Below are positions 1-7,733 of a DNA stretch of 37,102 nt, in pieces. Source of the DNA: Pyrinomonadaceae bacterium (GTDB lineage: Bacteria > Acidobacteriota > Blastocatellia > Pyrinomonadales > Pyrinomonadaceae). Location: positions 1-37,102 of the forward strand of contig JABDJV010000099.1 of assembly GCA_013003295.1 (NCBI GenBank). The letters run 5' to 3'. Positions within the stretch are counted from its first letter, which is position 1. Each line of letters opens with the position of its first letter. Position numbers and translations under genes: made by a program. The notes below the pieces were generated by a model. That model did not search any database. It saw nothing but the letters and a program-made list of their open reading frames with translations, and had not been told where the DNA came from.

Positions 1-1
1 C

Positions 2-772
2 AATAAGGCTGAGCTTCTGACCCAGATGGGCAAGAAGCTTGAGGATCGTCACCGCCGCGGACTAAGGACCGTATTGATAATTGACGAGGCCCATGAGCTT
101 TCAGATTTTGTTCTTGAAGAAATTCGCCTTCTGATGAATTTTGAATCCGATAATGCCAAGCACCTTCAAATCGTTCTGACGGGTCAGCCGGAATTGCGGG
201 ACAAGCTTAATCAACCAAACCTGCGACAGCTAAAACAGCGGGTTGCGCTTCGCTGCAAGATGCATTCGCTGCCAAACGTCGAAGAAGTTGAAAGATACAT
301 CACCGAGCGCCTTTTGATCGCCGGCTCCGAGCAGCCAAATATCTTTACGCCGGGAGCGATCGACTACGTTTATCAATGCTCAGAAGGAATTCCGCGCTTG
401 ATTAACAACCTTTGCGACAACTCGATGCTTTCTGCCTATGCTTCTGGTGATCTGATCATCGGTAGACGAACGATCGAGACGGTGGCCGATAATCTGGACC
501 TGCTTCCGTACCAGGAAGAGGTTTTAGCCTCAGAAGAAACGGTTGAAGAAGTTGGCTCGTCCCGAGTTCTCAGACCGGATGCCCGGGAAGAACTCTGGAA
601 CAATCAATCTCGTGTTGAGCGAGTTGAAAAAAAGAGCGCCTTCAAGACTGAAATTCCAAAACCAAAGGGAAATCCTGTTCCGACAAAACCGGCGAGCAAC
701 GGAAAAATTCCATTTGACGATCTGGACGATGAGATCAACCTCGAAATTGAAGAGGTTGGAGGATTTTATTAA
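2..772 (+). CDS. ExeA-like AAA ATPase, C-terminal part (5' truncated by window)
   Basis: The frame is open from base 2, so the start and the Walker A loop lie upstream of the window. The visible part holds a Walker B motif (VLIIDEAHEL, about residues 21-30 of the visible product), a sensor-like stretch (IVLTGQPELRDKL) and a helical lid containing GIPRLINNLCDNSML, all typical of the ExeA/GspA type AAA ATPases. The last 90 or so residues are charged and low in complexity. In exosortase-linked exopolysaccharide loci this ATPase commonly sits beside a BY-kinase and a sugar transferase, which is what follows here. Its role is inferred to be ATP-driven control or assembly of the exopolysaccharide export machinery at the inner membrane. 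The family call is good; the exact partner is not known. Confidence 0.8.
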   Translation, partial: NKAELLTQMGKKLEDRHRRGLRTVLIIDEAHELSDFVLEEIRLLMNFESDNAKHLQIVLTGQPELRDKLNQPNLRQLKQRVALRCKMHSLPNVEEVERYITERLLIAGSEQPNIFTPGAIDYVYQCSEGIPRLINNLCDNSMLSAYASGDLIIGRRTIETVADNLDLLPYQEEVLASEETVEEVGSSRVLRPDAREELWNNQSRVERVEKKSAFKTEIPKPKGNPVPTKPASNGKIPFDDLDDEINLEIEEVGGFY

Positions 773-840
773 AGATCGAGTTTTTGTTCTGAACTTGAAT
801 TCAAAATATTTATCAAAAACCCTACTGGGGAAACAAAGAC

Positions 841-1869
841 ATGAGTATTCTTAAAGCACTAGAAAAACGAAAAATTGAAGGACCCGCGAAAACGCCACAA
901 GAAGACGAGGTCAAACCAAAGGCAAAAAAGCAGGCGAACGTAGTTCAGTTCGAGCAGAATCGGCAGAATGTCGAAGAATTGCCGGAGATGTTTAAGGATA
1001 GGGAATTCAAGATTGGAAAACCAAGTTCAGCGTCCAATGAGCAGTCTACTTCTTTGATCGGGACGGCACTCCCTGGATTAGAGATACAGGATACTGCTGG
1101 GGCAACTTTGGATGCTGTTGGTTCAGCGCGCCCTGCTGCAAAACGACTCCCCGAGTTCGCTCGGTGGGAAGTTGAGGCAGAGCGTGTTGAACCCAGATTA
1201 GTTTCGATCACACAGCCCCATTCCTCGTACTGTGAGGAATATCGGAGTCTGCGAACACACGTATTGCACAAGAGTCAGCGACAGAAGCTGCAGTCGATCG
1301 TTGTAGCAAGCGTAAATCCCTCGGAGGGGAAAAGTGTTACGGCGCTGAATCTCTCGTGGATGCTTGCGCAGACCGATGGGGTAAAAGCTCTGGTAATCGA
1401 TGCGGATTTACGAATGCCGAGTTTAACTGACTACCTTGGAATTGAGACCGACAAGGGCCTTTCCGACGTGTTGGCTGATACAACATCGCTTACTGATTCA
1501 ATCGTGACGCTTGAGCCTTCGGGGTTGCACTTGCTGCCCGGCGGAGAAGCCCGAAGCGACGTTGCCGAGCTGATCTCAGGACCCAAATTCAGGGAGATTT
1601 TGAGACAGGCCAGGGAGCTGTTTGATTTTGTGATAATTGACGCGCCGCCCCTGGGGATTTTTACCGACGCCGCAGTTCTTATCAATCACGCAGATGGTGC
1701 AATGCTCGTAGTTCGCGCCGGGCGTACCAAATATCGAACTGTAGACCGCGTAATGGATACACTGCCGAAAAATCGAATGCTCGGAGTCGTTTTGAACCAA
1801 AGTGAAGAAGTAATGAACGAAAGCCAATATGGCTACGGCTACTATCAAAATCAGCGACTTGGATACTAG
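841..1869 (+). CDS. BY-kinase (CpsD/CapB/Wzc-type tyrosine autokinase), cytoplasmic
   Basis: A 342-residue protein with a long, charged, probably disordered N-terminus (1-125) and a P-loop kinase domain. The Walker A is a variant, VNPSEGKSVT (about 158-167), where the family usually has PGEGKS. Walker A' is VIDADLR (about 185) and Walker B is FVIIDAPP (about 263). The C-terminus is tyrosine rich (YGYGYYQNQRLGY), which is the autophosphorylation cluster expected of bacterial tyrosine kinases. It has no membrane segment, so it would need a separate Wzz-like membrane activator, probably upstream of the window. It follows the ATPase after 68 bases and precedes the sugar transferase by 26 bases, so these genes are probably co-transcribed. 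Family knowledge: cycles of autophosphorylation control polymer length and export. Confidence 0.88.
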   Translation: MSILKALEKRKIEGPAKTPQEDEVKPKAKKQANVVQFEQNRQNVEELPEMFKDREFKIGKPSSASNEQSTSLIGTALPGLEIQDTAGATLDAVGSARPAAKRLPEFARWEVEAERVEPRLVSITQPHSSYCEEYRSLRTHVLHKSQRQKLQSIVVASVNPSEGKSVTALNLSWMLAQTDGVKALVIDADLRMPSLTDYLGIETDKGLSDVLADTTSLTDSIVTLEPSGLHLLPGGEARSDVAELISGPKFREILRQARELFDFVIIDAPPLGIFTDAAVLINHADGAMLVVRAGRTKYRTVDRVMDTLPKNRMLGVVLNQSEEVMNESQYGYGYYQNQRLGY

Positions 1870-1895
1870 ATTCTGCCAATGCTCACTAAATACTG

Positions 1896-3287
1896 ATGAG
1901 TGGAACAAGACTTAGCCCGCGAGTAATTTGGTTAATATTTTCCGACGTCGCAATTATTTACGGCGGGATAATGTTGGCTTTGTATTTGCGTTTGGGTTTT
2001 GCCGGTTCCGCGTTTCAGTTAAATGAGAACAACGGGTGGTACAAGATCGCACTTGCCACTGCCGTTTGCCTCCTTATCCTTTATCTATACGATCTATACG
2101 ATTACACGGTCATCGCAAACCGGCGCGAACTTTTTCTTCGGCTGGTTCAATCACTGGGAATAGCCTGGGCACTATTGGCTCTGCTCTTTTACCTGATTCC
2201 GCAGCTGCTGATCGGTCGTGGGGTTTCGATTTATTCGGTAATAATCGTTCTTGGATTAATTCTCGCGTGGCGCGTGATTATTCATAATCTAACCGGTCAT
2301 CCCGACATTGGGGAGAAAATCCTCATCGTCGGAACCGGGGAAGCTGCGCAGGAGATCGCAAAGGCTACTGAAGAAAGACTCGACGCGGGGTATCGCGTAG
2401 TTGGATTCATTTCGGAGAACACCAAAACGGATCTCGCAGAATTTGAAGGCAAAAGGGTTATCGGAACAACGGACGACCTTGAAGAGATCATCAAAGATTC
2501 GAACGTCGATCGGGTCGTAATCGCACTTCGGGAACGACGAGGTACATTTCCAACCGAAACCCTTCTCCAAATGAGTTTGGCGGGAAACGTGAATATAGAG
2601 GAATGCGCCTCCTTTTTTGAGCGGGTAACAGGCAAAGTACACGCCGGGATGCTGCGCCCTTCCTGGCTGATATTTGAAGGCCGGGGACGCGACACGCGTT
2701 TGAAATCTGCCTTTAGGGATACGATCCATCGATTGGTGGCGCTTGTTGGTTTAATCGCATCATTGCCGATCGCAGTGATCACCGCGGTTTTGATAAAGAT
2801 CGATTCGAAGGGCCCCGTTTTCTATAAGCAGGAAAGGGTCGGGAAAAATGGAAAGACTTTTCACGTCGTAAAATTCAGGTCGATGAAAGTTGACGCGGAA
2901 AAGGACGGACTACCGATCTGGGCGGATTCCAATGATGGACGGGTGACCCGAATCGGACGAATAATTCGTGTTATTCGTGTAGATGAAATACCCCAATTTT
3001 GGAATATAATCAAAGGAGAAATGAGTTTCGTCGGGCCACGGCCGGAGCGGCCGCATTTTGTTTCTCAGCTTGCGGAAGAGATTTTGTTTTATGAACATCG
3101 GCATCTGGTGGCGCCCGGGTTGACCGGTTGGGCGCAGATAAAGTACCCGTACGGATCGTCGGTTGAGGACGCGAAACAAAAGCTGCAGTATGATCTTTTT
3201 TACATAAAAAACCAGAATTTAGTGCTGGATTTTGTTATTTTTTTTGAAACGATAAAAACGGTTCTTTTTGGACGCGGCGGAAGATAG
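1896..3287 (+). CDS. Polyprenyl-phosphate sugar-1-phosphate transferase (exopolysaccharide, PEP-CTERM-associated type)
   Basis: A 463-residue membrane protein that would load the first sugar phosphate onto undecaprenyl phosphate to start repeat-unit assembly. N-terminal membrane helices (about 10-125) are followed by a Rossmann-like CoA-binding domain (ILIVGTGEAAQEIA, about 141-154). A further helix (about 283-300) leads into the catalytic sugar-transferase domain. Visible signatures are KGPVFYKQERVGKNG, KFRSMK, the catalytic Asp-Glu pair in RVDEIPQFWN, GEMSFVGPRPERP and APGLTGWAQI. The wording RVDEIPQ and VGPRPERPHFV is closer to the EpsB-like family found with exosortase systems than to WbaP. 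The length is normal. The exact sugar cannot be read from sequence. Confidence 0.9.
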   Translation: MSGTRLSPRVIWLIFSDVAIIYGGIMLALYLRLGFAGSAFQLNENNGWYKIALATAVCLLILYLYDLYDYTVIANRRELFLRLVQSLGIAWALLALLFYLIPQLLIGRGVSIYSVIIVLGLILAWRVIIHNLTGHPDIGEKILIVGTGEAAQEIAKATEERLDAGYRVVGFISENTKTDLAEFEGKRVIGTTDDLEEIIKDSNVDRVVIALRERRGTFPTETLLQMSLAGNVNIEECASFFERVTGKVHAGMLRPSWLIFEGRGRDTRLKSAFRDTIHRLVALVGLIASLPIAVITAVLIKIDSKGPVFYKQERVGKNGKTFHVVKFRSMKVDAEKDGLPIWADSNDGRVTRIGRIIRVIRVDEIPQFWNIIKGEMSFVGPRPERPHFVSQLAEEILFYEHRHLVAPGLTGWAQIKYPYGSSVEDAKQKLQYDLFYIKNQNLVLDFVIFFETIKTVLFGRGGR

Positions 3288-3382
3288 TTTTTTGTTGATA
3301 AATAATTGGATATATATAGTTAATAAGAGTTTGTAATGGATGAGTGGTTAGCCATAACGGGTGACCGTACGGAGACGAGAAT

Positions 3383-4174
3383 ATGAGAGCAGTAAAACTA
3401 CTTAAAAGTACGTTGGTATTGATGATTTGCGGATTGGTTTTTCCGGGCGCTGTTTTAGCGCAGGAAAAAGACCCGATAAAGGAACCAGAAAAGATCGCGA
3501 AAGTGGAAAAGATGCCGGATCCGGCTGATACGCCGGAACCAAAAGACGACGATCCGGAGGTAGCCGAGGCAAAAAAGGTCACCAATACCTATACGAATTA
3601 TCTTGAGGATTATAAGCTCGGACCAAATGATGTGATATCGGTTGAAGTATTTGGTCAATGTCCGGATTACTGCAAAACCGGAATCACCGTTCCGCCGACT
3701 GCCAGAATCAATTATCCTTTGATCCGGGAAGGCGTTTTCGTCGGTGGTAAGACGACTTTTCAAATTCAGGATGAAATCACCAAAAAACTCGATGAATACA
3801 TCATTGATCCGAAGGTCACCGTAACTCTGGACAAAGCGGGATCGGCACATTATTCGGTAATGGGGAAAGTAATTGCTCCCGGACCAAGAATCATGGACCG
3901 GCGTATCACCATAAATGAAGCGATCATCGGAGCAGGCGGATTGGCTAAAAATGCGAGCAGAAAAAAGGTTTTCATCGCGCGGTTTAATGCTCAAGGATTT
4001 TATGAAAGGCAGGCGGTTGACTTAGTAGCGATCGAACGCGGCAAGATACCGACCATCTTCCTAAAGCCGGGTGATCAGGTCATCGTTGGTTCAAAGGGAT
4101 TTACATGGGATAAATTCTTCGATTATTTGGGAAGAGCGGGCGCGGCCCGGATTCTTTTTGGCAGCCCGTTTTAG
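3383..4174 (+). CDS. Wza-like polysaccharide export protein (Poly_export and SLBB domains)
   Basis: A 263-residue exported protein. Residues 1-26 form a signal peptide ending GAVLA-QEKD, and residues 27-65 are an acidic Pro/Glu/Lys/Asp linker. The poly_export domain starts at YKLGPNDVISVEVFG (about 76-90) and is followed by an SLBB-like beta-grasp segment (YSVMGKVIAPGPRI, about 155-168). In this family the product makes the periplasmic or outer-membrane part of the polysaccharide channel. The cysteines in the GQCPDYCKTG segment are unusual and may form a periplasmic disulfide. No lipobox is visible, so it may be periplasmic or held by partners. The start is preceded by GGAGACGAGAAT, an acceptable ribosome-binding site. 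Confidence 0.88.
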   Translation: MRAVKLLKSTLVLMICGLVFPGAVLAQEKDPIKEPEKIAKVEKMPDPADTPEPKDDDPEVAEAKKVTNTYTNYLEDYKLGPNDVISVEVFGQCPDYCKTGITVPPTARINYPLIREGVFVGGKTTFQIQDEITKKLDEYIIDPKVTVTLDKAGSAHYSVMGKVIAPGPRIMDRRITINEAIIGAGGLAKNASRKKVFIARFNAQGFYERQAVDLVAIERGKIPTIFLKPGDQVIVGSKGFTWDKFFDYLGRAGAARILFGSPF

Positions 4175-4204
4175 ACTTTACCTATTGTTTTATGGAAGGC
4201 GGTC

Positions 4205-5242
4205 TTGTGCCGCCGTTTTACTTTTGCGATGCGATTCTTTTTGAGACATACGATTATTCTCCTAATAGTTTTCGGGGCCTTTCAGGTGACCAATGCCGGC
4301 TGGCGGCGGCTTAACACGAATACGTTAGCGTGGCTTAAAACGATCCACTTTTCCGATGCGGAAAACGGGTGGATCGGCGGCACCCACGGGACATTGCTAA
4401 AAACTGCTGATGGCGGGAGGACTTGGCGCCAAAGGGCGAGATTCACGGAAGATACAATTCGCCAGGTACACTTCTTCAGTAAATCGACCGGATGGCTGCT
4501 CTGCGAGCGCAATGTTTACACACTTGGTTCTAAATCTCCTTCGTATCTACTAAAAACGACTGACGGCGGCGAAAACTGGACCCAGATCGATTTCGAAAAC
4601 AAACAGCGCCAACGGATCACAAATATTTTCTTTGCAAACAGCGGGTTTGGACTGGCGGTCGGAGAGACCGGAGCTCTTTTTGGCTTAGAAGATGACAATT
4701 ACAGCTGGAAAAAACTTTTAGCTCCAAGCAGATACTTGATTCTAGGCGGGTCATTTTCCGACAACCTGCGCGGCACAATAGTAGGCGGCGGCGGAACGAT
4801 CTTCTTTACCGAGGATGCCGGTGCGAGCTGGAATCCGGCGTATGTTTCGGGGAAAACGAGGTCGAAGTTAAACTCGGTCTATTTTGCCGATGCGAAACAC
4901 GGGTGGGCAGTCGGATCGAAGGGGAAGATCTACCAAACTGTAAATGGCGGTAGATTTTGGCGGGCGCAGCGTTCGAATATCAGCGAAAATCTGAATGATG
5001 TCTTTTTTTCAAATACGGCAAATGGCTGGGCAATAGGTGACAACGGCGTGATCTTAAAAACTACGAGCGGCGGAAACGTCTGGAAGCCGGTTCGTTTCAA
5101 TTCAAGACACAAGCTCGAGAAAATAGTCTTCAACGGAAAGAAGGGTTGGATCGTCGGTTTTGGCGGGACGATCGCCTATTACGAGCCGGAAAATATGTCC
5201 TCAGCAATTCGGCCGAAATTCAATACGAGGTACAAAAAATAA
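4205..5242 (+). CDS. Ycf48/BNR-repeat beta-propeller protein, secreted
   Basis: A protein of about 345 residues with an N-terminal hydrophobic export signal (about 10-30) and repeated units of the form FxDAxxGWxxGxxGxLLKTxDGGxxW: HFSDAENGWIGG, ADAKHGWAVGSKG, SNTANGWAIGDNG. The DGG-x-x-W turns are Asp-box/Ycf48-like blades, here five or six, consistent with a complete propeller. Two starts are possible: TTG at 4205, with GGAAGG at 4194-4199 five bases upstream, or ATG at 4229, with no ribosome-binding site but at the beginning of the signal peptide. I prefer TTG because of spacing. In photosynthetic lineages Ycf48 helps assemble photosystem II, but in heterotrophs this fold is a generic surface or periplasmic scaffold. 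Its place 30 bases after the export gene suggests a link to the polysaccharide locus. Confidence 0.8.
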   Translation: MCRRFTFAMRFFLRHTIILLIVFGAFQVTNAGWRRLNTNTLAWLKTIHFSDAENGWIGGTHGTLLKTADGGRTWRQRARFTEDTIRQVHFFSKSTGWLLCERNVYTLGSKSPSYLLKTTDGGENWTQIDFENKQRQRITNIFFANSGFGLAVGETGALFGLEDDNYSWKKLLAPSRYLILGGSFSDNLRGTIVGGGGTIFFTEDAGASWNPAYVSGKTRSKLNSVYFADAKHGWAVGSKGKIYQTVNGGRFWRAQRSNISENLNDVFFSNTANGWAIGDNGVILKTTSGGNVWKPVRFNSRHKLEKIVFNGKKGWIVGFGGTIAYYEPENMSSAIRPKFNTRYKK

Positions 5243-5254
5243 GGGTCGCTTAAC

Positions 5255-5284
5255 TTGACATAAAGGGCAAAATTTTCGTAGCAT
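5255..5284 (+). promoter_or_regulatory. Candidate sigma-70 promoter upstream of the tRNA pair
   Basis: TTGACA at 5255-5260 is a perfect -35 hexamer. TAGCAT at 5279-5284 is a 4/6 -10 hexamer, 18 bases away. It lies just after the Ycf48-like gene and ahead of tRNA-Val. Transcription would start near 5291 and read through the hairpin at 5291-5322. Confidence 0.5.
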
Positions 5285-5290
5285 TGCAAT

Positions 5291-5322
5291 TCGCTGTTTG
5301 GCATTTAACAGCGAGTTTTTTT
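5291..5322 (+). terminator. Hairpin with T-run ahead of tRNA-Val
   Basis: TCGCTGTT (5291-5298) pairs perfectly with AACAGCGA (5307-5314) around an 8-base loop, and G plus seven T follow. This has the form of an intrinsic terminator and would end the upstream exopolysaccharide transcript. Because the promoter-like TTGACA at 5255 is upstream of it, it may instead lie in the tRNA precursor leader. Confidence 0.6.
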
Positions 5323-5341
5323 GACAAAAATCTTGAAAATT

Positions 5342-5417
5342 GGGCATATATGTCAATTGGTAGACAGCCTCCCTTACAAGGAGGAAGTTGGAGGTTCGAG
5401 TCCTTCTATGCCCACCA
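5342..5417 (+). tRNA. tRNA-Val (anticodon TAC), CCA encoded
   Basis: The acceptor arms GGGCATA (5342-5348) and TATGCCC (5407-5413) pair perfectly, and A then CCA follow (5414-5417). The anticodon stem is CCTCC/GGAGG with a seven-base loop CTTACAA, giving anticodon TAC, which reads GUA valine codons. The T-arm carries TTCGAGT between GGAGG and CCTTC, with one wobble pair. The D-arm is TGTC/GACA around a GG-containing loop. The fold is complete and CCA is genome-encoded. Confidence 0.95.
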
Positions 5418-5422
5418 TCTAG

Positions 5423-5500
5423 ATCTCAGATTTCAAATTTAAGATTTCAAACTGCATTGTAGGCAGACTACTTTGGAAATTTTTAATATGAGTTTGAAAT
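5423..5500 (+). repeat. Inverted pair of degenerate heptamers between two tRNA genes
   Basis: Four consecutive 7-base units follow tRNA-Val (5423-5450), with consensus ATTTCAA (ATCTCAG, ATTTCAA, ATTTAAG, ATTTCAA). About 45 bases later TTTGAAAT (5493-5500) is the exact reverse complement of ATTTCAAA at 5444-5451, and the stretch before it is also AT-rich. No gene is present in this spacer. Confidence 0.6.
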
Positions 5501-5507
5501 CGGTTTG

Positions 5508-5587
<80 letters not shown>

Positions 5588-5597
5588 TTAAAATATG

Positions 5598-5635
5598 AAA
5601 GCTGCCGGCAGAAATGCCGGCAGCTTTTTGTTTTT
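5598..5635 (+). terminator. Strong intrinsic terminator after the tRNA pair
   Basis: A perfect 13-bp stem (5598-5610 with 5615-5627) has core GCTGCCGGCA, a GAAA tetraloop, and a T-rich tail to 5635. It can also act on the other strand for the response-regulator gene ending at 5705. Confidence 0.9.
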
Positions 5636-5704
5636 ACAACATAGGCGGGCGGACGTTCGACTTTTGTCTGGCAGTTTTATACCTCGCATTCGAAGTTCAG
5701 TCTG

Positions 5705-6487
5705 TTAAAGAGATCCCCCAAAGTATTTGTTTACGGTGGGCCGATAATGCGGGCTAAGCTTAAGCTCAGTACCGTCTTTGAGGATAACCCTGTAATTTCC
5801 ACGAAACCATGGCTGCAGTTCACTGACATAATCGATATTGACGATCGTAGAGCGCCCGATGCGTTGGAATTTATGTGGATTCAGCTTTTGCTCAAGCTTG
5901 CTTATCGCTTCACGGAAAATGTGATTAGTGTCTTTAGTGTGAAGCAACACATAATTTCCTTCGGCCTCGATCCAGAAAACTTCATCCTCCTTTAGGAAAA
6001 AAACCCGGCCACCGGATTTGATTACGAAGCGCTCGACAAACTGCTCAGGTGATTTTCGCTCCGCCAAAAACTTTCGAAGCTGCGCGTTGATTTCATTTGC
6101 TCCCCGATTTTCGATCTGTTGAACAGCCCGTTCAAATGCCTGATCAAACCGCTCCTGGCTATAAGGTTTCAGTAGATAATCGGCGGCGTTAACATCAAAT
6201 GCGCGTATTGCGTATTCATCGAAGGCGGTTACAAAAATTACCGCGGGTTGTTGGTCCTCTCCTGCGATTTTCTCGAGAAATTCAAATCCGTTAACTTTTG
6301 GCATTTGAACGTCGAGAAAAACCATATCCGGCATCGCGCCGATCGCCATTTCCGCTGCTTCCTCGCCGTTGAGACACTCGCCCACAATCCGAACATCGGA
6401 ACGCAGTTCGAGCATCTGACGAAGCATGTTTCGACCGAGAGGTTCGTCATCGACTATCAATACGCGAATTTTGCTTTCTGTGGTCAT
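5705..6487 (-). CDS. LytTR-family response regulator (LytR/AlgR type)
   Basis: A 260-residue two-domain regulator. The receiver domain (about 7-125) has the acidic pair D13-D14, phospho-acceptor D59 (FLDVQMPKVNG), the conserved threonine in FVTAFDE (T87) and K107 in LLKPYS. The LytTR DNA-binding domain (about 152-258) shows the typical stretches FWIEAEGNYVLLHT and FQRIGRSTIVNI. It begins four bases after the stop of the sensor kinase gene, so the pair is co-transcribed and probably translationally coupled. Members of this family bind direct repeats upstream of membrane-linked operons. The nearest candidates for control are the receptor genes upstream on the same strand, which is inference only. 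Confidence 0.95.
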   Translation of the reverse strand: MTTESKIRVLIVDDEPLGRNMLRQMLELRSDVRIVGECLNGEEAAEMAIGAMPDMVFLDVQMPKVNGFEFLEKIAGEDQQPAVIFVTAFDEYAIRAFDVNAADYLLKPYSQERFDQAFERAVQQIENRGANEINAQLRKFLAERKSPEQFVERFVIKSGGRVFFLKEDEVFWIEAEGNYVLLHTKDTNHIFREAISKLEQKLNPHKFQRIGRSTIVNIDYVSELQPWFRGNYRVILKDGTELKLSPHYRPTVNKYFGGSL

Positions 6488-6491
6488 TGTT

Positions 6492-7607
6492 TTATCCGGA
6501 CGGAATCTGTCTCTTCGTCGGCAGACGCAACGTAATCAATAATCCGCAGTGGCCATTGGGAGCATCGAAATCAAACCGAAAGTTTTCTCCATAGAACTGC
6601 CTGAGCCGGGCCCTCGTATTTGATAGACCAACACCGCTCGAAAAGATGTTGGATTTGTCGGCGATGCCGGGTCCATTGTCTGCGATCTCAACCTTTAACC
6701 AGCCGTTTTCCCGATTTGCGCGGATATCTATTTTCCCGTTTTCGGTCACGGGTGCGATTCCGTGAGTTATCGCATTCTCAACAAGGGGCTGGAGGATCAG
6801 ATTCGGAATCCGAAAATGCAATACATCCGGAGATACGTTTATATTTGTCTTTAGACGATTTCCGAATCGAATTTTTTCGATCTCAAGATAACACCGAAGC
6901 ATTTCGATTTCTTTTTCGACGGCAACCTCTTGAACACCGACATTTTCCAGTGTCATGCGCAAGAAATCCCCAAGTCGAACCGTCATCTCTCTGGCTGTTG
7001 CCGGGTTTTCCGCCTGTAGTGCCGCGATCGAATTTAAGACGTTAAAAAGAAAATGCGGTTGGAGCTGCATCTTTAATGCCTGCAGCTCGGCTCTTGAAAG
7101 CTGTGCTTCCAGTTTCGAATTGCGAACCTCCTCTTCCCGCAGACGTTTATAATAATTTACCGCCTGACCGAAACTCAGGACGAGGGCAAAAAAAACGAGT
7201 CCGATAGAAAAGTCTGTTATCAGAATAAAAATTTTGCCCGGCAGCCAGGTCATCAATTCGGCAAATGGCTCGAAGAAAAGCAAATTTATCAATACAGGAA
7301 AAATCGCTCTTGTTGCTGCAAAAAGTAAACCGAGCGGCAGAAAGATCAAAACGCCGTAAATCCAATTATTCTTATTAAGAGGGAACCGGTTGCAAAGCCA
7401 AAGTGTTAAGGGGATTAAGCCGACCCAAATCAGCCAGCCAACGACATCCCACCTGATCATTTCGTAGATATGTTCTGATCCGTAGAATATCCCATCGTGG
7501 TACGTGCTGGTATATGACCGGAACCCATCGATCAGTCCCAGCACCAAACAAAACGGAAGCAGCAGTAGAATCTGGAGCCTGCGATTAACAAATAATTTTT
7601 TTGACAT
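6492..7607 (-). CDS. LytS/YehU-type sensor histidine kinase (His_kinase family)
   Basis: A 371-residue membrane kinase. Four hydrophobic segments (about 10-28, 55-72, 83-112, 124-148) lead through a coiled coil (about 152-182) to the phospho-acceptor helix LQPHFLFNVLNS with H185. The ATP-binding domain shows the N-box PLVENAITHG (N278), DNGPG (310-314) and GVGLSNTRARL (325-335). It lacks a HisKA dimerisation domain, as expected of this family, and has no recognisable extracellular sensor domain, so the membrane helices themselves may sense. It is partner to the LytTR regulator directly downstream. Confidence 0.94.
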   Translation of the reverse strand: MSKKLFVNRRLQILLLLPFCLVLGLIDGFRSYTSTYHDGIFYGSEHIYEMIRWDVVGWLIWVGLIPLTLWLCNRFPLNKNNWIYGVLIFLPLGLLFAATRAIFPVLINLLFFEPFAELMTWLPGKIFILITDFSIGLVFFALVLSFGQAVNYYKRLREEEVRNSKLEAQLSRAELQALKMQLQPHFLFNVLNSIAALQAENPATAREMTVRLGDFLRMTLENVGVQEVAVEKEIEMLRCYLEIEKIRFGNRLKTNINVSPDVLHFRIPNLILQPLVENAITHGIAPVTENGKIDIRANRENGWLKVEIADNGPGIADKSNIFSSGVGLSNTRARLRQFYGENFRFDFDAPNGHCGLLITLRLPTKRQIPSG

Positions 7608-7733
7608 TTTACTTCTCTATATTCGAATCACCCATTGCTGTTTATCACGTGTCTTTGTTTTACGCATCTCGGATTTTATTATTTCCGTGATCCTGCATTT
7701 GGATACGGAAGATCAGCCGCCTAATTTACCTCG

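Noticed and set aside
543-854. Overlapping 103-codon gene at the end of the ATPase gene
   Set aside because: It is a shadow frame of the ATPase coding sequence with no family features.
5321-5350. TTGACA at 5321 as the tRNA promoter
   Set aside because: Its -10 region would fall inside tRNA-Val, so the mature tRNA could not be made from it.
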